Source: Chitinophaga deserti
GTDB taxonomy: Bacteria; Bacteroidota; Bacteroidia; Chitinophagales; Chitinophagaceae
DNA length: 64,000 bases
Direction: 5' to 3'
Assembly: GCF_003149455.1 (NCBI RefSeq)
Contig: NZ_QFFK01000001.1
Coordinates: forward strand, 687,935-751,934
Below the pieces are notes generated by a model, which was not told the DNA's origin, searched no databases, and was given only the letters and a program-made list of their open reading frames with translations. Below, piece after piece: positions 15,219 through 23,659 of the stretch (positions are counted from its first letter, which is position 1; every line of letters begins with the position of its first letter). A program made the position numbers and the translations under genes.

Positions 15219-16424
15219 CTAGTGTAGTTTACCCTTCATAACTTCATATACATCAATAAGATGCGTACGAACTGAGTCGGGCGTAGGGCTTTGCTGCCCA
15301 TTGGTGAGCATGGTTATGGACCCTGAAGGGAGAGAGGGCATGTGGCAATCGATACAGTTTTGCTGAAGGATGGCCGAAGGCTGGCCGGTATGCTTGCAGA
15401 ACTGAGGGGTTGCTGGCTGGTGGCACGTCATACATCTTTGAGAGAATGTTTGCATGCTGGTGCGCTCCGTAACGTGGGGATTATGGCAGGTGGAGCAATT
15501 CATCGTCTGGCTTTGGAGGAAGCATTTACTGGCCGCCAGCAGCTGCATCTGGTTGCCATGTACATCGAGCTGACTGGGCTTTTGTGGGAATGGGACTGTG
15601 GCAATGATGAAATCTTCCAGCTTATTACCCGGCTTAAATTCGAATGCGGGGCGCACCATGGGCTTAAGTCCGGAATGGCAGAGTGCGCAGGCATCGAGGC
15701 GCTGAATACGGCTGAGTGTATCCATCCGGGTGATGAAATGAGCCGCTTTTTCTGCCGGGTTGGCCCTGTGGAAATCAACATGATCCCCAGCCGGGCCATG
15801 GCAGCGCTGGCAATCTATCCCCGCAATCATCTCCCTTTTGGCAAACTTGTCTGTAATCTTCAATCCGCTCACCTCTTCCTTTACCGATACCATGGAGCTA
15901 TGGCAGCCGAAGCAGGTGGCAGGAACTATCCGGTCGAATTTAGGATGACTGGCAGGGAAACCCGGGCTATTAGCCCAGCTGTTGGCAGGCACAAACCAGG
16001 AGATGGGCAGCTGAAAGTATTGATCGTTTTTCCAGTATAGAAATGTTTGCGCTTTACGGCCTGAGCCGAAAACGATATCGAAAGGATATTTACCCTGCGG
16101 CTTTCCGCTGACTGTGAGGGTCTGAAACAACGCATCGCCTTCCTTTTCCATGACCACATCGGTTTCACCGGTGAAATGATACACGTTATCAGGGGCGCCG
16201 AAATGCCCTTTTACGGTACCTGCAGAGGCGATGGCTGATGATTTTGCGTGAGCGGTGGAAGCATATGAATCGTATACTGCCTTATGACAATCTGCGCAGG
16301 AGGTGGCTGCAGCAAACCCGTTGCCACGGGGATCGGCCGTACCAGCCTTGCGGGTGGCACATCTCGATAATAGTATAACGAAGAGGGCTATACAGCCCAC
16401 GATTACATAAGGGCGCAATTTCAT
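15219..16424 (-). CDS. Seven-heme c-type cytochrome, membrane anchored
   Basis: A 401-residue multiheme cytochrome with seven CxxCH sites: CADCH, CFGCH, CQRCH, CALCH, CSTCH, CMTCH and CIDCH. The pattern resembles cytochrome c554 and related electron carriers that act at the periplasmic or outer face. Met 16424 begins a membrane anchor (MKLRPYVIVGCIALFVILLSR) and is preferred over the longer start at 16460. A Cys follows the hydrophobic stretch, but Arg at -1 makes a lipobox doubtful. The sequence FVPANSWANSPGFP between hemes 1 and 2 belongs to a non-heme insert. It is divergent from the Crp-type regulator gene 93 bases away, which may control it. The redox partner is unknown. Confidence 0.87.
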   Translation of the reverse strand: MKLRPYVIVGCIALFVILLSRCATRKAGTADPRGNGFAAATSCADCHKAVYDSYASTAHAKSSAIASAGTVKGHFGAPDNVYHFTGETDVVMEKEGDALFQTLTVSGKPQGKYPFDIVFGSGRKAQTFLYWKNDQYFQLPISWFVPANSWANSPGFPASHPKFDRIVPATCFGCHSSMVSVKEEVSGLKITDKFAKREMIAGIDCQRCHGPAGDHVDFHRANPAEKAAHFITRMDTLSRIQRLDACALCHSGLKPMVRPAFEFKPGNKLEDFIIATVPFPQKPSQLDVHGNQMQLLAASKCFLQSQTMNCSTCHNPHVTERTSMQTFSQRCMTCHQPATPQFCKHTGQPSAILQQNCIDCHMPSLPSGSITMLTNGQQSPTPDSVRTHLIDVYEVMKGKLH

Positions 16425-16517
16425 AACGGCAGAAAATCGGAGAAATGCTTTTCCGGACACATCTCCCTATACTTCCAATTTAATTAAAAATCATCGGTTA
16501 ATCTTACTTTTACTTTC

Positions 16518-17096
16518 ATGGAGCTGATAAGGCAATACTTCGAAACCATTACACCACTGTCTGACGAAGACTGGCATTACTTTTCTTCGCGGTTAACCGC
16601 GGCCACCTTTCCTAAAAAGTCGCTCATTCTCCAGGCGGGACAAACGGAAGACCACCTTTCTTTCATTGCCGAAGGACTGGTACGTTTCTACATCCCCGGA
16701 GATGAGGAGAACGATCTTACCTTTAGTTTCTCCTTCGCGGGAGACTTCGTTTCCGCCTACGACTCTTTCCTTACCCGCCTGCCCTGCGGTTACCATACGG
16801 AAGCACTCACCAACACTACGCTGCTCCGCATCTCCTGGTCCGACCTGCAGGATATTTACAAGAATACTGCAGCAGGCAATACCATTGGCAGGCATGCGAG
16901 TGAAGACCTTTACCTTACGCTTCTCCGCCGTGAGATATCGCTGCTGAAAGAATCGGCAGAACAGCGGTATATGCAGCTGGTAATTGATCAGCCGCATCTT
17001 ATCCGCGAGATTCCGCTTAAATACATCGCCTCATATATCGGTATTACGCCCCAGGCGCTGAGCAGGATCCGCAAGCGCATTTCCGGTATTTCTTAA
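16518..17096 (+). CDS. Crp/Fnr-family transcription regulator
   Basis: A 192-residue protein of the usual length for the family. Residues about 15-120 form a cyclic-nucleotide-binding-like jelly roll (PKKSLILQAGQTEDHLSFIAEGLVRFY). The C-terminal winged helix includes PLKYIASYIGITPQALSRIRKRI as recognition region. There are no Fe-S cysteines at the N-terminus, so it is not an Fnr-type oxygen sensor, and cAMP-contact residues are not conserved. Many such Bacteroidota proteins respond to unknown signals. It is divergent from the heptaheme cytochrome and followed by a DoxX-like gene whose own promoter is visible, so either neighbour may be a target (inference). Confidence 0.85.
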   Translation: MELIRQYFETITPLSDEDWHYFSSRLTAATFPKKSLILQAGQTEDHLSFIAEGLVRFYIPGDEENDLTFSFSFAGDFVSAYDSFLTRLPCGYHTEALTNTTLLRISWSDLQDIYKNTAAGNTIGRHASEDLYLTLLRREISLLKESAEQRYMQLVIDQPHLIREIPLKYIASYIGITPQALSRIRKRISGIS

Positions 17097-17106
17097 CCCG
17101 GGTTCA

Positions 17107-17137
17107 TTGACTTATACGTTCCGGCGGCGGAACTTTG
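17107..17137 (+). promoter_or_regulatory. Bacteroidota-type promoter for DoxX-like gene
   Basis: TTG at 17107-17109 and GAACTTTG at 17130-17137 (consensus TAnnTTTG, one mismatch) are 20 bases apart, the usual -33/-7 distance. The start codon is 12 bases further. Confidence 0.45.
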
Positions 17138-17149
17138 CTGTAAAAAAAT

Positions 17150-17632
17150 ATGGTACCTGAAATCACATTACTGGCCGTATTCCTCCTGTCGCTGATAGTG
17201 CTGAGGCTGAAGCATGGAGAATACCGTTTCGCTCATGCCGCGCGCATTGGCATGGCCGCCATGCTCTTCGTAACGGGAGGCGCGCATTTCGGGTTCGCCA
17301 AAGGGATGGCTATGATGCTGCCGGAGGCGGTGCCTTTCAAAATGGGGATCGTTTATATAACGGGGATACTGGAAATTGCTGCGGGCATAGGCTTGCTTAT
17401 TCCGCGGATGGCGGCCCTCACCGGGTGGTGGCTCATCGCTTTCTTTGTGTGTATTACTCCTGCCAATATATACGCAACCTTACATCATGTAAATCTGCAA
17501 ACGGCAGGCAACGACGGCAACGGGCCCGAATACCTGTGGTTTCGGATCCCGCTGCAATTCTTTTTTATCGGATGGGTCTATTTTTCAGCCATCAGGCCTT
17601 ACAAGGTGCCGCGGCTCGCCACTCACCTGTAA
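17150..17632 (+). CDS. DoxX-like integral membrane protein
   Basis: A 160-residue protein with four hydrophobic helices (IGMAAMLFVTGGAHFGFA, VYITGILEIAAGIGLLIP, GWWLIAFFVCITPANIYATL and RIPLQFFFIGWVYFSAIR). The GILEIAAGIGLLIP helix and its position match the DoxX/DoxX_2 family, membrane proteins of mostly unknown role linked to oxidative stress and quinone or thiol redox. Met 17150 sits 12 bases after a good -7 box. The last 10 bases overlap the end of the opposing thioredoxin gene, so the two convergent genes share their 3' ends. Confidence 0.75.
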   Translation: MVPEITLLAVFLLSLIVLRLKHGEYRFAHAARIGMAAMLFVTGGAHFGFAKGMAMMLPEAVPFKMGIVYITGILEIAAGIGLLIPRMAALTGWWLIAFFVCITPANIYATLHHVNLQTAGNDGNGPEYLWFRIPLQFFFIGWVYFSAIRPYKVPRLATHL

Positions 17633-18114
17633 AGGGTGGGATCGAGTGCCATAGGCGACCACTGGCGGAGCATATCCAGGATCTTTTTCTCATCGTATGA
17701 GTCGGCAGCTTCCAGGATGCCGGTATTCTGGGTATGCAGCCGGTTGCCCTTCGCATCCAGGATCACCAGTACCGGGAAACCGAAGCGCTGGGGAAAGCCC
17801 AGATCCTTCAGGATATCGAGGTTCTTGTTTTCTTTACTGTAATTGAGGTGATACACCACGTAGTACCTGTTCTGCTCTTCTTCCAGCTTCGGATGCTCTC
17901 CTATGAACTTATAAAGCCTCCGGCACCAGATGCACCAGTTACCGCCGATCTGCAGCATTACATGCTTATTTTCTGCGGCTGCCTTTTTTATTACGGCAGC
18001 CAGATCGGCCCGGGCATCGGCGTTAGGATTATAAATACTGTCAATGGATTTGTGCTGTGCGTGTGCGGCGCCGAAAGTAATAACGGCTATCAGCAGAAAG
18101 ATTAGTTTTTTCAT
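17623..18114 (-). CDS. Exported thioredoxin-family protein
   Basis: A 163-residue protein. The frame extends to 18177, but Met 18114 starts a clean signal peptide (MKKLIFLLIAVITFGAAHA) and is chosen. The mature part has a thioredoxin fold with the active site WCIWC in IGGNWCIWCRRLYKF and a later cis-Pro region GFPVLVILDAKGN. It resembles the thioredoxin_7/DUF255-type group and probably acts in the periplasm as reductant or disulfide-handling protein. Its stop overlaps the convergent DoxX-like gene by ten bases. It is transcribed in the same direction as the LigD gene upstream, 46 bases away, and may be read through from it. Confidence 0.85.
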   Translation of the reverse strand: MKKLIFLLIAVITFGAAHAQHKSIDSIYNPNADARADLAAVIKKAAAENKHVMLQIGGNWCIWCRRLYKFIGEHPKLEEEQNRYYVVYHLNYSKENKNLDILKDLGFPQRFGFPVLVILDAKGNRLHTQNTGILEAADSYDEKKILDMLRQWSPMALDPTLYR

Positions 18115-18160
18115 GCGGCTGTGTCTTACCGCTAATGTAATATTTTCCGGGCATGCATGG

Positions 18161-20290
18161 TTACACGGATTTGCCAAGGCGACGGATCATCTTCAGCAAA
18201 TCCGTTCCTTTTCCTAATACCGGCTTGAAGATATCCCCCTCGCTTTTGATACGGTCCAGTGCATTGTGGATATTAAAATCAGTGATCTTCAGGCCAGGTT
18301 TTACTTCTTCCCAATGCAGCGGCATGGAAACGGGCGCACCAGGTTTAGGCCTTAATGAATAGGCCGATGCCAGTGTGGCTTTGGGACGGTTCTGTAAATA
18401 ATCGATGTACAATTTCCCTTTCCGGTTCCTGGTCATCCGCTCTATGCTCGTAAATGCAGAGAGCATATCATGCACTTTTGTAGCTACGATCTTTCCGAAA
18501 AGCTGGCATTCATCGTACGTATAGCGCGCATTCAGCGGTATATAGATATGAATTCCCGTGGAGCCGGAAGTTTTAGGATACCCAGTCACTCCCAGTTCAT
18601 CCAGCACTTCTTTCACAGCAAGGGCTGTTTGGATAACCTGCCGGAATGTATTGCCTTCGGAGGGATCAAGATCCAGGCAACACCAGTCCGGATGATCCGG
18701 CTTTTTTACTGTACTGTTCCAGGGGTTCATTTCTATAGATCCGCTGTTGGCCATCCAGAGGATGCTGGCTTCGTCTTCCGGCACGAGGAAGTTCTTATCT
18801 TCCCCTTCGCTGGTACGGTAAGGATATTGCTCCATCCATGCGGGTGCTGTGGCCGTAACATCTTTCTGATAAAAACTTTTACCGGTGATGCCGTTGGGGT
18901 AACGGTTCATGGACTGCGGCCTGCCGGCCAGGTAAGGCAGGATGACGGGAGCTACCTGGTAATAGTAATTCAGCATATCGCGCTTGGTGATCCTTTCTTT
19001 TGGCCAGTATATCTTTCCCAGATTGGAGAACTTCAGTTCATGACCACTTACGATACGCACCTGTGTGTCTTCCGACGGGTTCAGTAAGGTTTTCCGCGAC
19101 TTTTTCCCAACCGGGGTAATGGGTATCTTCACCTGTTTCCGGGGCTTCTTTACCACTACGGGAACTGTTTCCTCCGCCTCTTCGAGTACAACATCTTTTG
19201 CCGGCTTGTCTGTCCGCAGTCCTTCAAAGGAAGGATGCCGCATAACGCCATCGCTGGTCATTTCTGTATAGCTCACTTCGCAAACGATCTCCGGCTTGAG
19301 CCATACAGCAGTTGCTTTGGGAGGATCAGGCCTGAAGCGGCTGGGCTTATTGATATCGGGCTCCTGTGTGAATGGTTGCTTTTTGCGGATGAGGGGTTTA
19401 AACTGCCGCAGCATTTCTTCCTGCGTGCTTATGGAAAAACCGGTACCTATTTTTCCGGAATACACCAGCTTTCCATTTTCCATGAACCCTACCAGCAGGG
19501 CGCTGAAGGGCTTCTTACTGCCTTCGTTCTTTGTATATCCACCAATTACTGCTTCCTGGCGGAGGCCCGCTTTGATCTTGAGCCAGTCGCGCGAGCGGTT
19601 ACCCGGGTTATAGGTGCTGCTGTTCCGCTTGGCCATAATACCTTCCAGCCCCAGGTCCTTCACGGCACGCATGAAATCTTTGCCGGAAGTCTGGTAATCG
19701 GGGCTGAAAAGGATGGGGCCGCCAGCAGGTACCAGTTCCCGGAGGAGTGCTTTACGGTCGCTCAGGGGAAGCTCCCGGAGGTCGTAGCCGTTATACCAGA
19801 GGAGGTCGAACACATAATACCGCAGCTCACCGTCTGCTTCACTGCGCCATTGCTGTAAGGCGCCGAAGTCTGCAGCGCCGCTGTCGTTCACCGCAACAAT
19901 TTCTCCATCAATAACGGCACGGATACCCCACTGACCAAGGGCCTCGAATATGGGGTAAAACTTCTCGTCGAAGGATTTATCGTTGCGGGAGCGGAGGCTG
20001 ATGTGCCCCTTGTCCATGAAAGCGAGGGCGCGGTAGCCATCCCATTTGATCTCAAACACCCAATCTTCCGCCTCCGGTGGCTCGGTTACCAGTGTGGCCA
20101 GCATGGGCTTGATGGTTTTATCCATCGGGCGCTTAACTGCTTTTTTGAGAATGGCAGCCGCTTTTGCCGGGAGCTTTGCAGCAGCTGTGCGTTTCCCCCC
20201 GGGTACGGGACGCTTGCGGAGGGCTGTAGCTTCTGCAATGCTGCCGGGAGATGGCTTCTTTTGGGCGGTATTTGAGCGTTTGGGTGCCAT
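18161..20290 (-). CDS. ligD: ATP-dependent DNA ligase D (ligase and polymerase domains)
   Basis: A 709-residue enzyme of bacterial non-homologous end joining. After a basic Lys/Pro/Ala-rich tail of about 55 residues comes the adenylation domain with motif I KWDGYR (Lys82 is the nucleophile) and VIDGEIVA. An OB-fold follows to about residue 365, then a basic linker. A primase-like polymerase domain starts near residue 415 (ELKFSNLGKIYWPKE) and carries the catalytic DLD in CCLDLDPSE and SGSTGIHIYIPL. The order ligase-polymerase and the lack of the N-terminal phosphoesterase domain differ from the three-domain Pseudomonas form. Its usual partner Ku is not encoded in this window. Confidence 0.92.
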   Translation of the reverse strand: MAPKRSNTAQKKPSPGSIAEATALRKRPVPGGKRTAAAKLPAKAAAILKKAVKRPMDKTIKPMLATLVTEPPEAEDWVFEIKWDGYRALAFMDKGHISLRSRNDKSFDEKFYPIFEALGQWGIRAVIDGEIVAVNDSGAADFGALQQWRSEADGELRYYVFDLLWYNGYDLRELPLSDRKALLRELVPAGGPILFSPDYQTSGKDFMRAVKDLGLEGIMAKRNSSTYNPGNRSRDWLKIKAGLRQEAVIGGYTKNEGSKKPFSALLVGFMENGKLVYSGKIGTGFSISTQEEMLRQFKPLIRKKQPFTQEPDINKPSRFRPDPPKATAVWLKPEIVCEVSYTEMTSDGVMRHPSFEGLRTDKPAKDVVLEEAEETVPVVVKKPRKQVKIPITPVGKKSRKTLLNPSEDTQVRIVSGHELKFSNLGKIYWPKERITKRDMLNYYYQVAPVILPYLAGRPQSMNRYPNGITGKSFYQKDVTATAPAWMEQYPYRTSEGEDKNFLVPEDEASILWMANSGSIEMNPWNSTVKKPDHPDWCCLDLDPSEGNTFRQVIQTALAVKEVLDELGVTGYPKTSGSTGIHIYIPLNARYTYDECQLFGKIVATKVHDMLSAFTSIERMTRNRKGKLYIDYLQNRPKATLASAYSLRPKPGAPVSMPLHWEEVKPGLKITDFNIHNALDRIKSEGDIFKPVLGKGTDLLKMIRRLGKSV

Positions 20291-20356
20291 GATGACCCTT
20301 TACCCGGTCAGAAACTATGCCAGTGCATAAACGTCCCTATTCTTCCACAGGTATTA

Positions 20357-21208
20357 TCAGCCTTCTTTTCTGAAATCGAAAGCTCCCACCCGCAGGTGAA
20401 CACCATATTCCAGCCAGGCTTTCATACAGGATAAGAAGTTAGCCCATCCTTCGGTATTACCGATAAGCCATTCCTGCCCGGGATCGTATCCCTCAGCCGA
20501 TGCTTCTTCGATCTTCACCACCGTGGCCGCACCATCCCCGAAGGGCTCCAGGCGGATGGTAACTGTCATTTCATGGTCGTTCACATCCCAGCCAAAAGTT
20601 ACCAGCGCGTTCTTTTCCACTTCCTTTACCCTTACCGGTACGTTCATATCAAATTCCGGAAAGCGCCAGGTGAGGGAAGCTCCTGCTTCCATCCTGCCGG
20701 TAGATGATGAAATGAAATAATGCTTCATCTGCTCCGGATCTACGATGGCTTCAAACACAGCAGCCGCAGGCTTGCTGATCTGGATAGCGGCTTTAGCGGC
20801 AGTACCTGCACCCGGCTGTTCACCATAATCACCAATACCAAAAGCGTTGCCCTCAGGGTCGCGCAGCATGGCATAATACACACTGCCGTCTTTCTTACGG
20901 GCCACTTTCACTACCTCGCCGCCCAGCTTTTTGCAGTCTTCAATGCGCTGTTCCGCATTATCTACCTGTATATACATCATCCAGCCCTTCGGTACATCGT
21001 GGTTTGTACCCCGGGCATAGCATACTCCCCCCACAGGATTGCCTTCCGCATCGTTCATCATGTAATCTTCATAATCCGTATCTCCGTCTTTCATAGGCAC
21101 GCCTGTAGACGACCAGCCTGCTACCGCCTGATAGAACTCACGCAATTTGCCCGCATCGGCCGATGAAAGGTCTGCGAAGATGAAGGTGCCGGTTACATAC
21201 TTTTTCAT
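20357..21208 (-). CDS. VOC (glyoxalase-like) and AHSA1/SRPBCC fusion protein
   Basis: A 283-residue cytoplasmic protein joining two ligand-binding folds. Residues 1-130 are a vicinal-oxygen-chelate module (GTFIFADLSSADAGKLREFY, later RDPEGNAFGIGDY). Residues about 138-275 are an AHSA1-type SRPBCC module (AAIQISKPAAAVFEAIVDPEQ, then WRFPEFDMNVPVRVKEVE and LVTFGWDV). Both families are common as separate proteins in Bacteroidota; here one chain carries both. The VOC part has the shape of a dimeric-domain half and its metal ligands cannot be assigned with confidence. The gene lies 66 bases upstream of ligD on the same strand; a functional link is not evident. Confidence 0.8.
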   Translation of the reverse strand: MKKYVTGTFIFADLSSADAGKLREFYQAVAGWSSTGVPMKDGDTDYEDYMMNDAEGNPVGGVCYARGTNHDVPKGWMMYIQVDNAEQRIEDCKKLGGEVVKVARKKDGSVYYAMLRDPEGNAFGIGDYGEQPGAGTAAKAAIQISKPAAAVFEAIVDPEQMKHYFISSSTGRMEAGASLTWRFPEFDMNVPVRVKEVEKNALVTFGWDVNDHEMTVTIRLEPFGDGAATVVKIEEASAEGYDPGQEWLIGNTEGWANFLSCMKAWLEYGVHLRVGAFDFRKEG

Positions 21209-21311
21209 GATGCAATCATTTTAGGTATAGAAATTTACGACAAAACTCCCGTATGGCAGGCGGTGCTTTTCTCCGGGAAATATCCGACATTCGGAAAACA
21301 ACTGTTTCCCC

Positions 21312-22025
21312 ATGCAACTTACCGCCCGTGCATTTACCGATGCCCTGAAAACTTTACAGTCTGATGAGGAGCTCCGCAAAATACAGCGGTACTTTAAATC
21401 CGGCGCCGGAGAATATGGCGAAGGGGATAAGTTTATGGGCGTAAAGATGGGAGAACTTTTTGCGCTGGCCAAAGCATATAAGGCCATGCCGCTGAAGGAG
21501 GTGGAAAAACTCCTCGAAAGCCCCATCCATGAACTGCGTGCCGGTGCCGTTAGTATTATGGATTTTCAGGCGCGGGATAAGAAGACGCCTCCCGAACAGC
21601 AGAAAGCCCTGTACGACCTCTATCTCCGCCGCCACGACCGTATCAACAACTGGGATCTGATAGACCGCTCCGCTCAATTTGTGGTAGGTGCCTACCTCTT
21701 CGACAAGCCGCGCGACATCCTCTATAAACTGGCTCGTTCCAAAAACCTCTGGGAACGCCGTACCGCCATCGTCAGCACCGCCTACTTTCTACGCAAAGGT
21801 GAAACTGCCGACACATTCAAAATAGCCACTTTACTCCGTAAAGACCCTGAAGAGCTGGTGCAGAAAGCTGCCGGTGGCTGGATCAGGGAGGCGGGGAAAC
21901 AGAACCCCGATCAGCTTTATGCCTTCCTCGATCAATATGCCGCCACCCTGCCGCGTACCATGCTGCGCTATGCCATCGAGCGTTTAAGCCCTGCAGAAAG
22001 GAAGCACTACTTGGGCCTGGCATAA
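21312..22025 (+). CDS. DNA alkylation repair enzyme, AlkD-like
   Basis: A 237-residue all-helical protein of HEAT-like repeats of the AlkD/AlkC superfamily, which excises or protects alkylated bases. Family traits seen are GVKMGELFALAKAYKAMPLKEVEKLLESPIHELRAGA near residues 45-85, the INNWDLIDRSAQFVVG segment with the conserved WD pair near 115-130, and the LWERRTAIVSTAYFLRKG helix near 150-167. The WD and R positions match those lining the DNA groove in AlkD. It is divergent from the VOC-SRPBCC gene (103 bases) and convergent with the phosphoesterase operon, with a terminator between. Confidence 0.85.
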   Translation: MQLTARAFTDALKTLQSDEELRKIQRYFKSGAGEYGEGDKFMGVKMGELFALAKAYKAMPLKEVEKLLESPIHELRAGAVSIMDFQARDKKTPPEQQKALYDLYLRRHDRINNWDLIDRSAQFVVGAYLFDKPRDILYKLARSKNLWERRTAIVSTAYFLRKGETADTFKIATLLRKDPEELVQKAAGGWIREAGKQNPDQLYAFLDQYAATLPRTMLRYAIERLSPAERKHYLGLA

Positions 22026-22033
22026 ATGAAAAA

Positions 22034-22058
22034 AACCGCACGCGGGATACGTGCGGTT
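22034..22058. terminator. Terminator between AlkD-like and phosphoesterase genes
   Basis: A 9-bp stem AACCGCACG / CGTGCGGTT with a CGGGATA loop has an A-run on its left. It fits best as terminator for the minus-strand operon ending at 22080, and may serve both directions. Confidence 0.75.
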
Positions 22059-22079
22059 ACTGTTTGAATGTTTCTCAAT

Positions 22080-23648
22080 TTATTTCATGATGGTATAGGA
22101 ACCTTGCTGTTCGTATGTTTTACCGTAGCGGTCGGTAGCTCTTACTTTCACTTCATGTTTCCCTGTGCTTAGTTTGAAAGGGATCTTCACCCACCACAGG
22201 TGCGTGCTCTGCTCTGCATGCGAAGGGCGCTTGCCGTTCAGCAGCTTCTCCGTATGGTCGAATTTATGCAGTACACTGAGGTATGCGGGGTCGGCAGCTT
22301 CCATGTAGTCCATCGGCTTCCATTCTCCTCCGTCGATAGAATATTCCACCTTATCGCCTTTCGTACCCATGAAGAAATTGGCGTAAATACCGGCAGAACT
22401 GTTCCTGTCTTTCTCTACTACGTTCGGGATCGACAGTTCGATCTGGTATGCATCCGGCTTACCTGCCACTTTATAATCAATGCTGTACTGGTTGCCTTTG
22501 ATGTTCAGGAAAGCGTAGCCTTTGGGAGTACCGTCGCGCATGGTAGATGCGGGCACGCCCTGTTCGTTCAGCTCACCGGAATACCAGTCGCCGGAAGTGG
22601 TGCCTGCGTTGTACTCATGGTGCGGTTTCTCCTGCAGCCATCCGTCGGCCTTACCATAGAAGTTCTGCCGTTGCAGGTGTGTATGGGCGGAGAGGGAAAG
22701 GGTATTCGGGAAATCTTTCAGCAGCTCAAAAAGGCGGTTTCTGTCTTCCGGACGGAAGGCGATACCCTGTTCGTTCAGCAGGGGAATGTGAAAGGCGAGT
22801 ATCACCAGCTTATCCTTTGCTACGGTTTTCAGGTCGTTCTCAATGAACTTCAGCTGATCTTCCCGCAGGCCACCCCAGTAGCCTTTACCATCGCGCGGAT
22901 CGGGATAGATGATATCGTCCAGCACAATGAAGTGGGCATTCCCATAATTAAATGCGTAGTTGGCAGGGCCGAAATTGGCTTCGAAAGTTTCATCGGAATA
23001 CAGATCGTCTTTCGCGTCGTAGTTCATATCATGATTACCGATCACGTTGTACCAGGGCAGGCCTACCTGCTTCACTGCCTGAATGTAAGGGCCATGAAGA
23101 TTGAGGTTATCACCTACGAGGTCGCCAAGGCTGAGGCCGAAAGCAACATTCTTCACACCGGCTACTTCTGCCACTACACCTTTGGAGAAATGCGCGATCT
23201 CTTCCATGGTATAAGGCTGCGGATCGCCAAACACCAGTACGCGGAAGTTTTCATGCTCTTCCTGACGGCGGAGGCCGAAGTTCAGCTGCTCAGGCAGTTT
23301 ACCCGTGGGTGCGGAGCCCTTGAACTTAAAGTCTGCCGGAGAACCTTCCGGCTTATGGATATAGTAGTTTTTGGCGAGGTTATTTGTATCCAGCGCAAAC
23401 TGGTAACCAGCAGGCTTGATCACGAAGATCACCTGCCCGGGTTGCTCGGGCAGGGTGTAAAAACCCTGCGCGTCGGTACCGGTTACTTCAATGCCATTGC
23501 TGACATTTACACCGGCGATGCCTTTTTCCTTTTTATCTAATTTGCCATTTCCGTTCACATCTTCAAATACCCGGCCTTTCACCTGTGCGTTGGCCAGGGC
23601 GCTGATAAGCGTCAGTGCGGCGAATGCCGATAAGAATTTCCTTTTCAT
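22080..23648 (-). CDS. Exported calcineurin-like metallophosphoesterase
   Basis: A 522-residue secreted phosphoesterase. A signal peptide (cleavage near ANAQV) is followed by a SdrD-like beta domain (GRVFEDVNGNGKLDKKEKGI, about 24-110). The catalytic domain, about 135-390, carries the dimetal motifs FGDPQ, GDLVGDN, GNHD and HTH. A C-terminal beta domain closes the chain (KIPFKLSTGKHEVKVRATD). This matches the calcineurin-like phosphoesterases with conserved N- and C-terminal extra domains. It is the third gene of a susC-susD operon, 11 bases after susD, so it probably removes phosphate from, or cuts a phosphodiester in, the compound taken up by that pair. The substrate is unknown. Confidence 0.88.
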   Translation of the reverse strand: MKRKFLSAFAALTLISALANAQVKGRVFEDVNGNGKLDKKEKGIAGVNVSNGIEVTGTDAQGFYTLPEQPGQVIFVIKPAGYQFALDTNNLAKNYYIHKPEGSPADFKFKGSAPTGKLPEQLNFGLRRQEEHENFRVLVFGDPQPYTMEEIAHFSKGVVAEVAGVKNVAFGLSLGDLVGDNLNLHGPYIQAVKQVGLPWYNVIGNHDMNYDAKDDLYSDETFEANFGPANYAFNYGNAHFIVLDDIIYPDPRDGKGYWGGLREDQLKFIENDLKTVAKDKLVILAFHIPLLNEQGIAFRPEDRNRLFELLKDFPNTLSLSAHTHLQRQNFYGKADGWLQEKPHHEYNAGTTSGDWYSGELNEQGVPASTMRDGTPKGYAFLNIKGNQYSIDYKVAGKPDAYQIELSIPNVVEKDRNSSAGIYANFFMGTKGDKVEYSIDGGEWKPMDYMEAADPAYLSVLHKFDHTEKLLNGKRPSHAEQSTHLWWVKIPFKLSTGKHEVKVRATDRYGKTYEQQGSYTIMK

Positions 23649-23659
23649 GAGTTATGCTT

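Noticed and set aside
22200..23540. 446-codon plus-strand frame opposite the phosphoesterase
   Set aside because: It lies fully antisense to a gene with signal peptide and intact catalytic motifs, and its translation is low-complexity without any domain. It is a shadow of GC-biased third positions.
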